Assembly (NCBI GenBank): GCA_965367295.1
Contig: CBDUHN010000028.1
Location: forward strand, 1 to 46,771
Length of the DNA: 46,771 nt
Reading direction: 5' to 3'
Source: JAIVHA01 sp965367295
GTDB taxonomy: Bacteria > Pseudomonadota > Gammaproteobacteria > DSM-19610
This document shows, one piece after another, positions 9,185 to 17,737 of this stretch (its first letter is position 1; each line of letters starts with the position of its first letter). Position numbers and translations under genes: made by a program. The notes beneath the pieces are model-generated. The model ran no database searches and was not told the DNA's origin. It saw only the letters and a program-made list of their open reading frames with translations.

Positions 9185-10360
9185 TCAACGCACCGAGCGG
9201 TACACCGACCGGCGCCCGCGCCGGCTTAGCACCAGCTGCCACAGTTGCCCCTGACGGGAACGGAAAAAGCCGGCGCAGGACAGCAGATAATATTTCCACA
9301 TGCGGTAGAAACGTTCACCATAACGGGATTCCAGCTGTGGCCAGGCATGATCGAAGTTATGCCACCAGGCCATCAGGGTACGATCGTAATCGGGGCCGAA
9401 GTTATGCCAGTCCTCGATGATGAAGCGACCATCGAGCACCCTGCCGAGGTCCAGGGCCGAGGGCAGCTTGCCGTTGGGAAAGATGTAGCGATCGATCCAG
9501 GGGTCCAGTCCAACCACGGCAGCATGATTGCCGATGGTGTGCAGGAGGAACAGGCCATCCTCGCGCATGAGCCTCGCCACCACATCAAAAAACGCCGGGT
9601 AATTCTTCGGCCCCACATGTTCGAACATGCCCACCGAGACCACCTTATCGTAGGCACCCCGCAGCGTACGGTAATCCATTAATTCGATCTGCACCGGCAA
9701 TCCCGCACATCGCTCACGCGCCAACTGCTGCTGTTCCCGGGAGACGGTGATGCCGGTGACTTCCGCGCCATAGTGTTCCGCCGCGTGCCGTGCCAACCCG
9801 CCCCAGCCACAACCAATTTCCAGCAACCGCTCGCCGGGTTGCAGTTCCAACTTGCGACAGATCATGTCCAGCTTGTCGAACTGTGCCTGCTCCAGCGTTT
9901 CGGCGTGTTGCCAGTAGCCACAGGAATAGCTCATGGTGGAATCCAGCATGGCACTGAATACATCGTTACCGATATCGTAGTGCCGCTCACCGACCTGAAA
10001 GGCACGCTTGCTGGTTTGCAGATTGAAGAAGCGGTGCCGCAGGTATTCACCCAGCAGTTTCAGGCGGACCCAGCCCACCAGCCTGCTATCGATATCGGAA
10101 TGCAGGAGACGGGCGAACAACCCATCCAGTGAGCAGGCATCCCACATCCCGTCCATATAGGCTTCGCCAAAGCCCAGCGAGCCGTGACTGAGGATGCGCC
10201 GGTACAGCTCGGTATCATGTACCCGGATATCCCAGGGCGCCTTGCCATTGAAACGAACACCGGCCTGCGCCGCCAGCTGCTGCAGAATCATCGGCGCTTC
10301 TTCCTGCTCAGCCGTCAGCCCTTCAAACAGGCCCGGCCATCGCTTTAGATTTCTCAACAT
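9185..10360 (-). CDS. cfa: Cyclopropane-fatty-acyl-phospholipid synthase
   Basis: Transfers a methylene group from SAM to the double bond of unsaturated acyl chains in membrane phospholipids. 391 aa against about 382 in E. coli. The N-terminal lipid-binding region (FGEAYMDGMWD) is followed by QTSKRAFQVGERHYDIGND, which resembles the phospholipid-binding loop, then the SAM site LEIGCGWGG (residues 180-188) and the active-site region VSVGMFEHVG. The open frame extends to 10522, but the start at 10360 has AGGGG six bases upstream and gives the family length. Usually induced in stationary phase or by membrane stress; nothing in the sequence shows its control here. Confidence 0.96.
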   Translation of the reverse strand: MLRNLKRWPGLFEGLTAEQEEAPMILQQLAAQAGVRFNGKAPWDIRVHDTELYRRILSHGSLGFGEAYMDGMWDACSLDGLFARLLHSDIDSRLVGWVRLKLLGEYLRHRFFNLQTSKRAFQVGERHYDIGNDVFSAMLDSTMSYSCGYWQHAETLEQAQFDKLDMICRKLELQPGERLLEIGCGWGGLARHAAEHYGAEVTGITVSREQQQLARERCAGLPVQIELMDYRTLRGAYDKVVSVGMFEHVGPKNYPAFFDVVARLMREDGLFLLHTIGNHAAVVGLDPWIDRYIFPNGKLPSALDLGRVLDGRFIIEDWHNFGPDYDRTLMAWWHNFDHAWPQLESRYGERFYRMWKYYLLSCAGFFRSRQGQLWQLVLSRRGRRSVYRSVR

Positions 10361-10587
10361 GACCATCCCCTTATCGAAACCACTGTTTCCAGTAACGTCA
10401 ATCCGGCTCGGCCTCCTGCCTATCATGCTGTCTTGCGACAGGCCCTCCGGCCTTTCCTGCACGACCTCCTCATGATTTAACCTGGTGCGGCCATCCAGGC
10501 AATGCAGAAATTTCGGCAGCAATATCCATCCCGCTATCAGCAGGCTCCCATGGCCACAGAGATGTTTTCACATTCACATCCAATCGT

Positions 10588-10605
10588 TATTGCGAAATCG
10601 CAATA
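10588..10605. other. Short perfect palindrome
   Basis: TATTGCGA-AA-TCGCAATA, 8-bp arms. It lies 16 bases after the stop of the minus-strand phosphoesterase and about 230 bases before cfa. It could be a regulator site or a weak terminator; there is no T-run. Confidence 0.4.
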
Positions 10606-10620
10606 CCGCCGATAAGCCGC

Positions 10621-11451
10621 TTATAGCCTGCGCAGGTAGGCCTCGATGGCATCTGCCACCGTGATCTCGCCATCCTGGATGGCCTGCAGGAACTGCCGCC
10701 GCCAGGGTCCGAGATGGGCGCGGGACTGCTGCAGTTCGAGGTGGATGAGCCGTGGCAGAGGTCCCGCCTCATCGAGAAAACCGCTGTCGATGAAATCCTG
10801 CTCCGCCTGCGCCTTGTCGTAGGGGATCCGTTGAATCCGCGACTGCCAGCGCCCACCCTGGAGCGAAAAGCGCCCGTAAGAGGCACGGGGGTCCTGATCC
10901 ATGGGCTGCCCAACGGAACCGGTGTTGACCACCATCGAATCACGGAATGCACGCACCATGGGTTTATGGGTATGGGAACCGATGAACAGATCACGCGGAT
11001 CACCGAGCTTGTCCGCCAACTCCTCATCCGGCACACGCACCGACAGGCCATCGCGATTGCCCAGCCGTGAGCCATGGGTGATATGCACCGAAGCCCCCTG
11101 CTCCAGTTCCGTCAGGTCCAGTTGATCGCGCCACTGGCGAATCTCCTCCACGGCACCGCCCAGCTGCTGCTTCGCCCAGTGGGCGAAACGATCAATATCA
11201 TAGGTGGGATGCGTGGGGTCCGCAGGTTCATCGGCACAGCGCAACACATAGGTCTCATGATTGCCGGTCAACAGATGCACCTGCGGGAACTGCTCTTGCA
11301 CCATGCGCAGGCAGGCCAGGCTGTAGGGGCCGCGGCTGACCAGATCACCGTTCACGATCACCACATCGGCCTGCCAGGCGGCGATATCCTCCAGCACCGC
11401 AGCAAGCGCAGGCACATTGCCATGCACATCGGAAAGGACCGCCAGTTTCAT
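10621..11451 (-). CDS. Calcineurin-like metallophosphoesterase, cytoplasmic
   Basis: 276 aa, no signal peptide. Motifs of the two-metal phosphoesterase superfamily are all present: D8-x-H10 (SDVHGN), G35-D36, GNHE (63-66) and a later GSHTHKP. The short, compact layout resembles YfcE/MJ0936-like phosphodiesterases and bacterial ApaH-like proteins that act on cyclic or dinucleotide substrates; the real substrate is not predictable. Start: ATG at 11451 with GGGGA seven bases upstream, preferred to the in-frame TTG at 11457. The extension after the catalytic core (about residues 205-276) is helical and could serve specificity. Transcribed in the same direction as cfa with a 260-base gap, so co-transcription is unlikely. 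Confidence 0.9.
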   Translation of the reverse strand: MKLAVLSDVHGNVPALAAVLEDIAAWQADVVIVNGDLVSRGPYSLACLRMVQEQFPQVHLLTGNHETYVLRCADEPADPTHPTYDIDRFAHWAKQQLGGAVEEIRQWRDQLDLTELEQGASVHITHGSRLGNRDGLSVRVPDEELADKLGDPRDLFIGSHTHKPMVRAFRDSMVVNTGSVGQPMDQDPRASYGRFSLQGGRWQSRIQRIPYDKAQAEQDFIDSGFLDEAGPLPRLIHLELQQSRAHLGPWRRQFLQAIQDGEITVADAIEAYLRRL

Positions 11452-11606
11452 ATCCAATCCCCACGCTGCAGTAACAGTTTTATCTGTACCGGCGCCTGCG
11501 ACATCTCACCTGCTCCCGTGACCACCCTCATTCCTTAATCATACAACCTCGGAAATATTCTGCACGAAAACCGGGGCCCGGAGCGGTGGACCACCTGCAA
11601 CCCGCT

Positions 11607-11635
11607 CTTCACAAAATCGTCACACTGCATTCACA
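11607..11635 (+). promoter_or_regulatory. Three 7-bp direct repeats at 11-bp spacing (Pho-box-like)
   Basis: CTTCACA, CGTCACA and ATTCACA occur at 11607, 11618 and 11629, each separated by 4 bp. The 7+4 architecture is that of PhoB boxes and the sequence resembles the shifted half-site TGTCATA. It lies about 65 bases before the start of an exported phosphoesterase, which fits a phosphate-starvation promoter. The match to the consensus is moderate. Confidence 0.45.
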
Positions 11636-11700
11636 GCCTATTCCTACCCTGGCCCCTGTCACACACCCAAACCCCGCAACCACATCCAGGAGAGAAATCC

Positions 11701-12756
11701 ATGCACAAGACACCTTTCACCGCCCTGGCCCTCGCCAGTGCCCTGCTGCTGGCCATGCCAGGTGCCCAGGCCGAACGTGAACACTCGCGCGAGCCTTCAC
11801 ACGACCATTCGGAACGACAGTCGCAAGGCCATGGCCCGTTTGAATTCGCCCTGATCGGTGACACCCCCTATTTCAGCGCCGCCGACCCCAGCGCTGACTA
11901 TCCGCCCTTCGATCACCTGGTGGACGACCTCAACCATGAACGCAAAATCCGTTGGGTGATGCACGCCGGCGACATCAAGAACGGCTCTACGGAATGCAGT
12001 GATACGCTGTTTTATGATCGGCTGGCACGCTTCAGCCATATCGAAAAGCCGCTTATCTACACCCCCGGTGACAATGAGTGGACGGATTGCCATCGCGTCA
12101 ACAACGGTGAATACCAGCCGCTGGAGCGGCTGGCCAAACTACGTGATGTATTCTTTCCGGTGCCGGGAATGACCCTCGGCGGACACCCCATGCAGGTCGA
12201 AAGCCAGGCACAGCAGCCGGGCTACGAAGAATTCCCGGAGAACGTTCGCTGGTCCCATCAGGGCGTGCTGTTCGCCACCCTGCATATCGTCGGCAGTCGC
12301 AATGCCGAAGCCCCGTTTCAGGTGGACTCCAGCGCGATGCGCACCCAGGCCGATGACGATGAGGTTGCCCGTCGCAACGCGGCCAATCTCGCCTGGCTGA
12401 ATACCACCTTCGACCAGGCCGAGCGCGAGGATGCGCCGGGCGTGCTGATCATGATCCAGGCCAATCCCGGGCTGGAATTCAACCAGAATGTAGTCAAACG
12501 CGAAGGCTTCGAGGACTTCCTCGAAACACTGGAAAACCGCACCGCCACCTTTGGTAAACCCGTAGTGCTGGCCCACGGCGATTCACACTTCTTCCGGGTC
12601 GACAAGCCACGTCTGCTCAACCAGGCCTTCCTGCCCAACTTCACCCGGGTAGAGACCTTCGGCTCAGCCAACGTACACTGGGTTCGGGTTCAGGTCGATC
12701 CGCGCTCCGACGAGGTATTCCGGTTCCAGCAGGAAATCGTCGAACAGAACCGCTAA
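11701..12756 (+). CDS. Exported metallophosphoesterase
   Basis: 351 aa with a clear Sec signal peptide (charged MHKTPF, hydrophobic core, cleavage after AQA at about residue 24), followed by a His/Ser/Glu-rich stretch (25-45). Calcineurin-like metal-binding motifs follow: IGDTPYF (D54), HAGDIK (D91), GDNEWTDC (123-130) and AHGDSHFF near residue 285. So it is a periplasmic or secreted two-metal phosphatase or phosphodiesterase; the substrate is unknown. Strong ribosome-binding site AGGAGAG before ATG 11701. A Pho-box-like repeat lies upstream and a terminator follows at 12791, making a self-contained transcription unit that may scavenge phosphate. Confidence 0.88.
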   Translation: MHKTPFTALALASALLLAMPGAQAEREHSREPSHDHSERQSQGHGPFEFALIGDTPYFSAADPSADYPPFDHLVDDLNHERKIRWVMHAGDIKNGSTECSDTLFYDRLARFSHIEKPLIYTPGDNEWTDCHRVNNGEYQPLERLAKLRDVFFPVPGMTLGGHPMQVESQAQQPGYEEFPENVRWSHQGVLFATLHIVGSRNAEAPFQVDSSAMRTQADDDEVARRNAANLAWLNTTFDQAEREDAPGVLIMIQANPGLEFNQNVVKREGFEDFLETLENRTATFGKPVVLAHGDSHFFRVDKPRLLNQAFLPNFTRVETFGSANVHWVRVQVDPRSDEVFRFQQEIVEQNR

Positions 12757-12790
12757 TGGGATGATCGCCACACGCCAGGTGTGGAAACGG

Positions 12791-12820
12791 GCCGGGTCGC
12801 AGCATGCGATCCGGCTTTTT
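12791..12820 (+). terminator. Rho-independent terminator
   Basis: An 11-bp stem with one wobble pair (12791-12801 with 12805-12815) is followed directly by TTTTT (12816-12820). It ends the exported phosphoesterase transcript. Confidence 0.85.
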
Positions 12821-12894
12821 CATGTGCGCACATCATCATCCTGCCCGAAACGGCACTCCACAAGAATGGTCAGCGGTGGATTCAACCTGATCGA

Positions 12895-12970
12895 TGCAGG
12901 TACGAATTCATTCGCATGCTATTCACGAAGCTGGGTGCCGCACCAGCCTCGTCCGAATGAAGGCACCTAC
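12895..12970. repeat. Dispersed palindrome, copy 3, with a degenerate partner
   Basis: TGCAGGTACGAATTCATTCGCATGC at 12895-12919 is one copy. CCGAATGAAGGCACCTAC at 12953-12970 looks like a second copy with a deletion in its centre. Both lie in the 299-base gap between the phosphoesterase and the DUF3014 gene, in which only the terminator and these repeats are recognisable. Confidence 0.65.
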
Positions 12971-13055
12971 GGGTGAATGATCGTGCTGCGTCCCGGGATC
13001 TGCCTCTGGCGCAAAACGGCCCTTTGGAGAGGAGACGCCGTGATTGACTACCGGG

Positions 13056-13937
13056 CTAATACTCCGCCGGAGCGAAGCGAGTCACCCGCTGCCGGATCTC
13101 GCGCAGCCGGATCTTGATGCGCCGGGCATTCTCAGGCCCCATACGCAGCAGTACCTTCTGCCCCGCGGACAGCGCCTCCAGCTCCGGGTCGGCATACTGA
13201 TACAGCACGTGGGGGCGCACCAGCCGCACCGGCCCTTCCAGCTCCGGGGTTTCCAGCAGGCGATCGATCACCTCCACCAGACGGTCATTGAAATATCCCG
13301 ATGGATAGCCCAGATCCAGGTAGGCCTCCTGGAACAGCGGGTAGTAATGGATGTAGAGGTCCGTGAGACGCTCCACATCCAGTGACGCGGCCAGCGCTAC
13401 ATAGGGCGCATAGCGCCGGTAGTTCTCCGGGCTGAGCACCGGCTGATCCTGATCCCCCTGAATGAGAAACGGGCCTTCTGCCGGCTTCACCGGTCGCAGT
13501 TTCTCCGGCATCTTTTCCCGTGGTGCATTATCGATGGTCACCACCATATGGCGAATCAGGTCCCCGGAATTGAACAGTTCCGCCAGGACTTGCTCCCCGA
13601 TGAGACCCGAGAGGGCATTCATCATGACCGGGTCGCTGTCATCCAGGGCGGGCAGAGACTCGATTGCCACCTCTTCCGTCGCTGGAGCCGCTGACGTGGT
13701 CGCTGCCCCGTCTGGCTCGACGACATCCATCGCCGGTGGCACGGCCTCGACTTCATAGGCCTCATTGCGCTCAGGGATGGGGTAACGAATTTCGGGTTCC
13801 GCTGGTGGTGCGGGAACCGGGTTGACCGGTAAACGGTTCGACAGCTCCGGCACTTCCCCGCTTTGCTGGAGATAGAAATAGGCGCCAGTGCCAAGAATCG
13901 CGACCAGGATCAGAAACCGAAAGATAGATTTATTCAT
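13056..13937 (-). CDS. DUF3014 domain protein, membrane-anchored
   Basis: 293 aa. An N-terminal signal anchor (FRFLILVAILGTGAYFYL, about residues 5-22) is followed by a Pro/Glu-rich periplasmic linker (about 30-90) and then the DUF3014 region from LPALDDSDPVMMNALSGLIG to the end, with the characteristic stretch YIHYYPLFQEAYLDLGYPSG. The topology implies that the folded domain lies in the periplasm. DUF3014 has no established function to my knowledge. Start: ATG 13937 is chosen because the frame upstream (to a TTG at 14084) has no membrane-anchor logic. The ribosome-binding site is weak. It is a single minus-strand unit. Confidence 0.88.
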   Translation of the reverse strand: MNKSIFRFLILVAILGTGAYFYLQQSGEVPELSNRLPVNPVPAPPAEPEIRYPIPERNEAYEVEAVPPAMDVVEPDGAATTSAAPATEEVAIESLPALDDSDPVMMNALSGLIGEQVLAELFNSGDLIRHMVVTIDNAPREKMPEKLRPVKPAEGPFLIQGDQDQPVLSPENYRRYAPYVALAASLDVERLTDLYIHYYPLFQEAYLDLGYPSGYFNDRLVEVIDRLLETPELEGPVRLVRPHVLYQYADPELEALSAGQKVLLRMGPENARRIKIRLREIRQRVTRFAPAEY

Positions 13938-14186
13938 AGCGGGAACACAGGGTCCTGCGGGCTTGCGTGCGAGCATGCATCCGCCGGGGGAAACAGGGCA
14001 GGCACATGCCGGGAACAGCCGGCATACAACACCGGCACCCCCTTTACTGTAGCCCAGTCTGAACCGGATAGGTGGGCGATTCAAGCCAGTCCGGTGCCGT
14101 ACTCGCCGGCACCGGACAGATGCTACCCTGGAAACCCCGCAGGATGTCGGCGTGGACTTCCAGCAGGCCCAGGATTACAGATTGCA

Positions 14187-14771
14187 TTATTTCGATTTCT
14201 TGACGAACTGGGTCAGGATCACGATCTGCTGCCCGTTGACACGACCTTCGATCTGCCCGGGGTTATCCGCCACCAATGAAATGCCGCGCACCGCCGTGCC
14301 GCGCTTGGCGGTGAAGTTGGCCCCTTTCACGTTCAGGTCTTTAATCAGCGTGACCGTATCGCCGGCTTCAAGCACTGCACCGTTGCTGTCGACATGGCTG
14401 ACCGTTGCCTCGCCCGCTTTTCCTTCACCCGTGGCCTGCGCCCAGGCCAGCGTGGCCTCATCCAGGTAGAGCATATCGCGCAGGTCCTGCGCCCAGCCTT
14501 CGGTGGCACTCAGGCGCACAAGCATCCGCCAGGCCATTACCTGCACTGCCGGCACCTGGCTCCACATGCTGTCGTTCAGGCAACGCCAGTGATGCACATC
14601 CACTGCTTCCGGATTTTCGATCTGCCCGCGACAGACATCACACACCAGAATGCTCTCGTCGGCACTACCATCTGTAATCGGAGGAACTTCATATACCCCC
14701 AGGGCTTCAGTGGCGCCACACAACTCACATTTTGATTCGCTGCGGGCATGCAAAACTGCTTCGACACTCAT
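14187..14771 (-). CDS. PhnA/YjdM-type zinc-ribbon protein, long form
   Basis: 194 aa. The N-terminus carries two Cys pairs (CELC and CDVC) that can form a zinc ribbon; the C-terminus from about residue 130 (AVLEAGDTVTLIKDLNVKG) is the PhnA/YjdM domain. E. coli YjdM is about 111 aa, so this version has an extra ~60-residue helical middle (for example LNDSMWSQVPAVQVMAWRML). Despite the old name, the family has not been shown to be part of phosphonate breakdown, and no phn genes are nearby. Start at ATG 14771, with an AAGAG upstream; the longer frame to 14891 runs through a repeat and is unlikely. Single gene. Confidence 0.88.
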   Translation of the reverse strand: MSVEAVLHARSESKCELCGATEALGVYEVPPITDGSADESILVCDVCRGQIENPEAVDVHHWRCLNDSMWSQVPAVQVMAWRMLVRLSATEGWAQDLRDMLYLDEATLAWAQATGEGKAGEATVSHVDSNGAVLEAGDTVTLIKDLNVKGANFTAKRGTAVRGISLVADNPGQIEGRVNGQQIVILTQFVKKSK

Positions 14772-14874
14772 GAGGTACTCTTCTCCGACGCTAAAGGGCC
14801 GCATTATACCCGATACGGCTGTCACGGGCTTTGCAACCCGGTGCAGACAGCGCGATTGCACGCCGCCCAACAGA

Positions 14875-14891
14875 TGTAAATTCATTTGCAC
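14875..14891. repeat. Dispersed palindrome, copy 4 (AT variant)
   Basis: TGTAAATTCATTTGCAC keeps the TTCA centre and flanking symmetry of the family, with AAA/TTT in place of CGAA/TTCG. A diverged member. Confidence 0.55.
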
Positions 14892-14986
14892 AAGGCATTT
14901 CCGGCTAGCTGGCTTCTTTTTCAGCCAGCGGTGAATTCCCGGAAAATCCTTGTCTTTTTCCTGTATTCCCTACCCCAAAAGCCGGA

Positions 14987-15015
14987 TTGCATAGCACCTC
15001 CTCGTTCGGTACAGT
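14987..15015 (+). promoter_or_regulatory. Sigma-70-like promoter candidate
   Basis: TTGCAT (14987-14992) and TACAGT (15010-15015) are separated by exactly 17 bp, about 80 bases before the start of the 149-aa gene. The spacing is ideal; the hexamers match only partly. Confidence 0.4.
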
Positions 15016-15096
15016 GACGCCCCGTCATCAGGCAGCAACTGCCTGGCGCACATAACAAAACATTCATAATTCAAAATCACGCGGAGGCTTTTTGTC

Positions 15097-15546
15097 ATGA
15101 CGGACGCGATTGTCTATCAGGAAGTAAGAAAGAATCTGGAAGGTTTACGTAACTTCCTTATCAATAACGAACACTCCTTGCGGTCTGGCCTCGACTCTCT
15201 GTCTTCCGTCGTGCCCCAGGTCCGTCATCTGACCGGCAATCTCGTTACCATCATGGAGCAATTCCGCGCCACTCTGGAAAGCGTCAAGTCGATCACCTAC
15301 AGCGACATCGAACTGTTGATGGCCTTTTCCGGCCACCTGCAGAGCTTCCTGTCACACAAAAACCCCCTGCTGCCGGAAGAACCGGAACAGGGCGCCGAGA
15401 TGAGCAACAGCACCAATCTGCTGTCCGGCCTGAACGAACTGGCCCAGATGCGTGAGGAACTGGTACAGATCACCGAGGACATCATCTTCCAGGTGCGCGG
15501 CCTGCGGAACGATGATGCCAAGTCGGCGCCGGCCTGGGTGAACTGA
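15097..15546 (+). CDS. Helical cytoplasmic protein of unknown function
   Basis: 149 aa, not recognised. Composition and pattern predict almost entirely alpha helix, with heptad-like segments at about 8-70 (VRKNLEGLRNFLINNEHSLR onward) and about 105-138, separated by a Pro/Glu-rich break (LLPEEPEQG). There is no signal peptide or membrane helix, and no Cys or metal motif. The ribosome-binding site CGGAGG is strong and the gene has its own promoter candidate, so it is probably real and well expressed. It stands alone between divergent and convergent neighbours, so context gives no function. Confidence 0.75.
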   Translation: MTDAIVYQEVRKNLEGLRNFLINNEHSLRSGLDSLSSVVPQVRHLTGNLVTIMEQFRATLESVKSITYSDIELLMAFSGHLQSFLSHKNPLLPEEPEQGAEMSNSTNLLSGLNELAQMREELVQITEDIIFQVRGLRNDDAKSAPAWVN

Positions 15547-15718
15547 TCGGATTCGCCAGCCCCTGACCCACCGGGGGATGAATGGAGCACGGATGCTCCC
15601 TACAAATACCAGCTGCTCTTCACCGTCTCCCCCGATCGACATTCCCCCCACTATCCCTTGACTCTGGCCCCGACTCCAGGTGCTGAAAAAATCCGCGCAA
15701 ACCGGCGATCGTGGCGCG

Positions 15719-16057
15719 CTACAGCAATTTCGTGCCCAACGGCACCGGCTGATCGGGCACACACAGGGCAACCTCTCCACGCTCGTTATGAAACCCGGTA
15801 ACCAGGCATTCGGACATCAGCGGGCCGATCTGTTTGCGCGGAAAATTCACCACGGCAACCACCAGCTTGCCCACCAGCTCTTCCGGCTGATAAAGCCGGG
15901 TGATCTGCGCACTGGATTTACGGATGCCGATATCCGCACCGAAATCGACCTGGAGCACATAGGCAGGTTTCCTGGCTTCGGAAAAGTGCGCAGCGCTCAC
16001 AATACGACCGACGCGCAGTTCAACCTTGGTGAAATCATCCCAGGATATGGTATCCAC
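15719..16057 (-). CDS. csaA: CsaA-type tRNA-binding-domain protein
   Basis: 112 aa OB-fold protein of the EMAP-II/tRNA-binding family, described in Bacillus as a chaperone linked to protein export. The diagnostic run is present: ISWDDFTKVELRVGRIVSAA, then KPAYVLQVDFG, KSSAQIT and VVAVVNFPRKQIGPLMSECL, ending PVPLGTKLL. The length matches CsaA only if translation starts at GTG 16057 (VDTISWDDF), which has GGGAGG just upstream; the frame is open to an upstream ATG at 16096, but that extension is not family-like. Single gene, convergent with the 149-aa gene. Confidence 0.9.
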   Translation of the reverse strand: MDTISWDDFTKVELRVGRIVSAAHFSEARKPAYVLQVDFGADIGIRKSSAQITRLYQPEELVGKLVVAVVNFPRKQIGPLMSECLVTGFHNERGEVALCVPDQPVPLGTKLL

Positions 16058-16122
16058 GATGCCTCCCGATGCACCTTCACAAAACCGCTTCACCATGGCT
16101 CGACATGGGTAAGCACCGCGCC

Positions 16123-16767
16123 TTAAAAACGCACTACCAGCCCGGCGTTGAACTCCAGTTGCCCGAAGCCATCGCTCTCCACCCGTGCGACACAGCTACC
16201 ATTACCGCAGAAGACGGCGGTATCGCTGCTCATCAGGGTCTGGTACCCCCGTACCTCAATGCGTAACCCGATCGAATCGGTCAGCAAAAACTTGTAACCA
16301 CCAACCAGCGAGAACAGCAGCCGGGTCTCGGAATCATACTGCGTGTCATCCGGCGCCATATGGGTAAACCCGATGCCGGCTCCGACGAACGGTTCCACCT
16401 TCGGATCACGCCAGACATAGATTCCACCCGCTGTCGCATAGATCACATCGAGATCGAACAGTCGATCGCCCGTGAAGGCCGCCCCCGTCTGCATCTCCGT
16501 GCTCTGACGACTCAGCATGAATTCCCACTGGGTGTTTTCATCATGATCCACATTCAGGATCAGCCCGAAACTGGAGCTCTCGTCCAGATCGAGCGTGGCA
16601 TCCGTATCCGGGTCCTTGAAACCGCCACTGCCGCGATAACCCGCCATGGGGGTGATCTCCACCGCCGGCGGCGCAGCAAGCGCAGATCGGGGCAACCCTG
16701 ACGAGCTGATCATCAGTAGCGTCGCCAGCGTTGATACCACCTGGAGACCCATCACATATCTGCGCAT
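16123..16767 (-). CDS. Outer-membrane beta-barrel protein (OmpW/OmpX-like)
   Basis: 214 aa. Signal peptide about 1-32 (MRRYVMGLQ ... SALA). The mature part alternates hydrophobic and polar residues as in short barrels, with strands such as FGLILNVDHD, WEFMLSRQSTE, AGGIYVWRDPKVEPFVGAGI and LLFSLVGGYKFLL, and ends in a C-terminal aromatic (LVVRF), the usual signal for BAM-dependent insertion. Probably an eight-stranded barrel; the ligand is unknown. Cys in the CGNGSC loop may form a disulfide outside. Start at 16767, with AGGAAA eight bases upstream, is better than the TTG at 16788. Confidence 0.88.
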   Translation of the reverse strand: MRRYVMGLQVVSTLATLLMISSSGLPRSALAAPPAVEITPMAGYRGSGGFKDPDTDATLDLDESSSFGLILNVDHDENTQWEFMLSRQSTEMQTGAAFTGDRLFDLDVIYATAGGIYVWRDPKVEPFVGAGIGFTHMAPDDTQYDSETRLLFSLVGGYKFLLTDSIGLRIEVRGYQTLMSSDTAVFCGNGSCVARVESDGFGQLEFNAGLVVRF

Positions 16768-16829
16768 AGTATTTTCCTCGACCGTCAATCCGCACTTGCC
16801 TCAAGGCTTATGCCCTGATCACGAACAGC

Positions 16830-17558
16830 TCATTCCCCGCGTACACAACCCCGCTTGAGTTCCTCCAGGTGCGGCAACAGTTCGGAATGCCTTTGCACAT
16901 GGAAGATATAACGTGGCACATCCCGTTCGGTGGATTGCGCCATGAAAGGCTCACCCCAGAAACTGAGCAGTGCCTCGGCCCCGCCACTGTGCTGGCTGTC
17001 GGCAAGAATATACGACACATTCCTGTCCAGCTTGCACCAGTAAGGCTCCCGGACCTTGGCATGGCCACTACAGGCCATGATCTTCGGCAGCACCACGGCT
17101 TCCCATAACTCCTGCTGGCTTTCGTCCAGCACGAACTGAATCGAATCCACCTGGGGGTTTTCCACTGCCGGTCGCAACAGGGCATCAAACAGCGGCTGCG
17201 GCCGGTACATGGACAGACACACATTGAACCAGATCGCATCGCCCTTCATATGCCGGGCAAACTGCTCGCTCACGGAGCGCAGCTGACGTGGCCCGACCAG
17301 CAGGATATCGGGTGCCTTGAGGGTGGCCTGGATTCTGCGCACCACATGCTCGGTATGATCGACCTTTTCCGCCGTCAGCTCGTTATGCCGCGAATGCCGC
17401 ATGAAGTTGATGAACAGGAGCGCCATGAGCGCAAGGACAATCGGCAGGATGACATGCTCGTCCACGATGTGCAGCAGATGCAGAATAATGGCGACTACCG
17501 CCGCCAGGATGCCCGCAATCGCATCCCATTCGAAACTGAGGATTTTTTTGAGTTTCAT
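16830..17558 (-). CDS. Membrane-anchored protein of unknown function
   Basis: 242 aa. Two adjacent transmembrane helices at the N-terminus (about 12-30 and 35-54: DAIAGILAAVVAIILHLL and ILPIVLALMALLFINFM) are followed by a basic stretch, a helix (about 60-80) and a soluble, apparently cytoplasmic domain of about 160 residues. The latter has alternating beta and helix elements (DILLVGPRQLRSV, DAIWFNVCLSMYR, DSIQFVLDES), a layout seen in phospholipase-D-like or Rossmann-like domains, but I see no HKD motif and do not assign it. Located among single-gene units; 62 bases separate its stop from the OmpW-like start on the same strand, so they might be co-transcribed. Confidence 0.75.
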   Translation of the reverse strand: MKLKKILSFEWDAIAGILAAVVAIILHLLHIVDEHVILPIVLALMALLFINFMRHSRHNELTAEKVDHTEHVVRRIQATLKAPDILLVGPRQLRSVSEQFARHMKGDAIWFNVCLSMYRPQPLFDALLRPAVENPQVDSIQFVLDESQQELWEAVVLPKIMACSGHAKVREPYWCKLDRNVSYILADSQHSGGAEALLSFWGEPFMAQSTERDVPRYIFHVQRHSELLPHLEELKRGCVRGE

Positions 17559-17737
17559 ACATGCCCCGGTATACGACGATTATGTCCGACCGGATTACTG
17601 GCTGGCCAGGATTCCGGCTTATAGTAAATACTATTCCACCCTGACCCCAATCCTTTTCTGTCCCGATTCCTTATATGCCACACTCACTGGATCACTGATC
17701 AAAACAGCGGGTGTTCCCCTGCTGGCGCGCCACCAAC

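Larger units (their letters stand above)
14772..15096. other. Intergenic region with repeat, hairpin and promoter
   Basis: This 325-base divergent gap holds the variant palindrome at 14875-14891, a 6-bp hairpin with a T-rich loop at 14908-14929, and a sigma-70-like promoter candidate for the gene at 15097. No coding sequence is evident. Confidence 0.6.
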
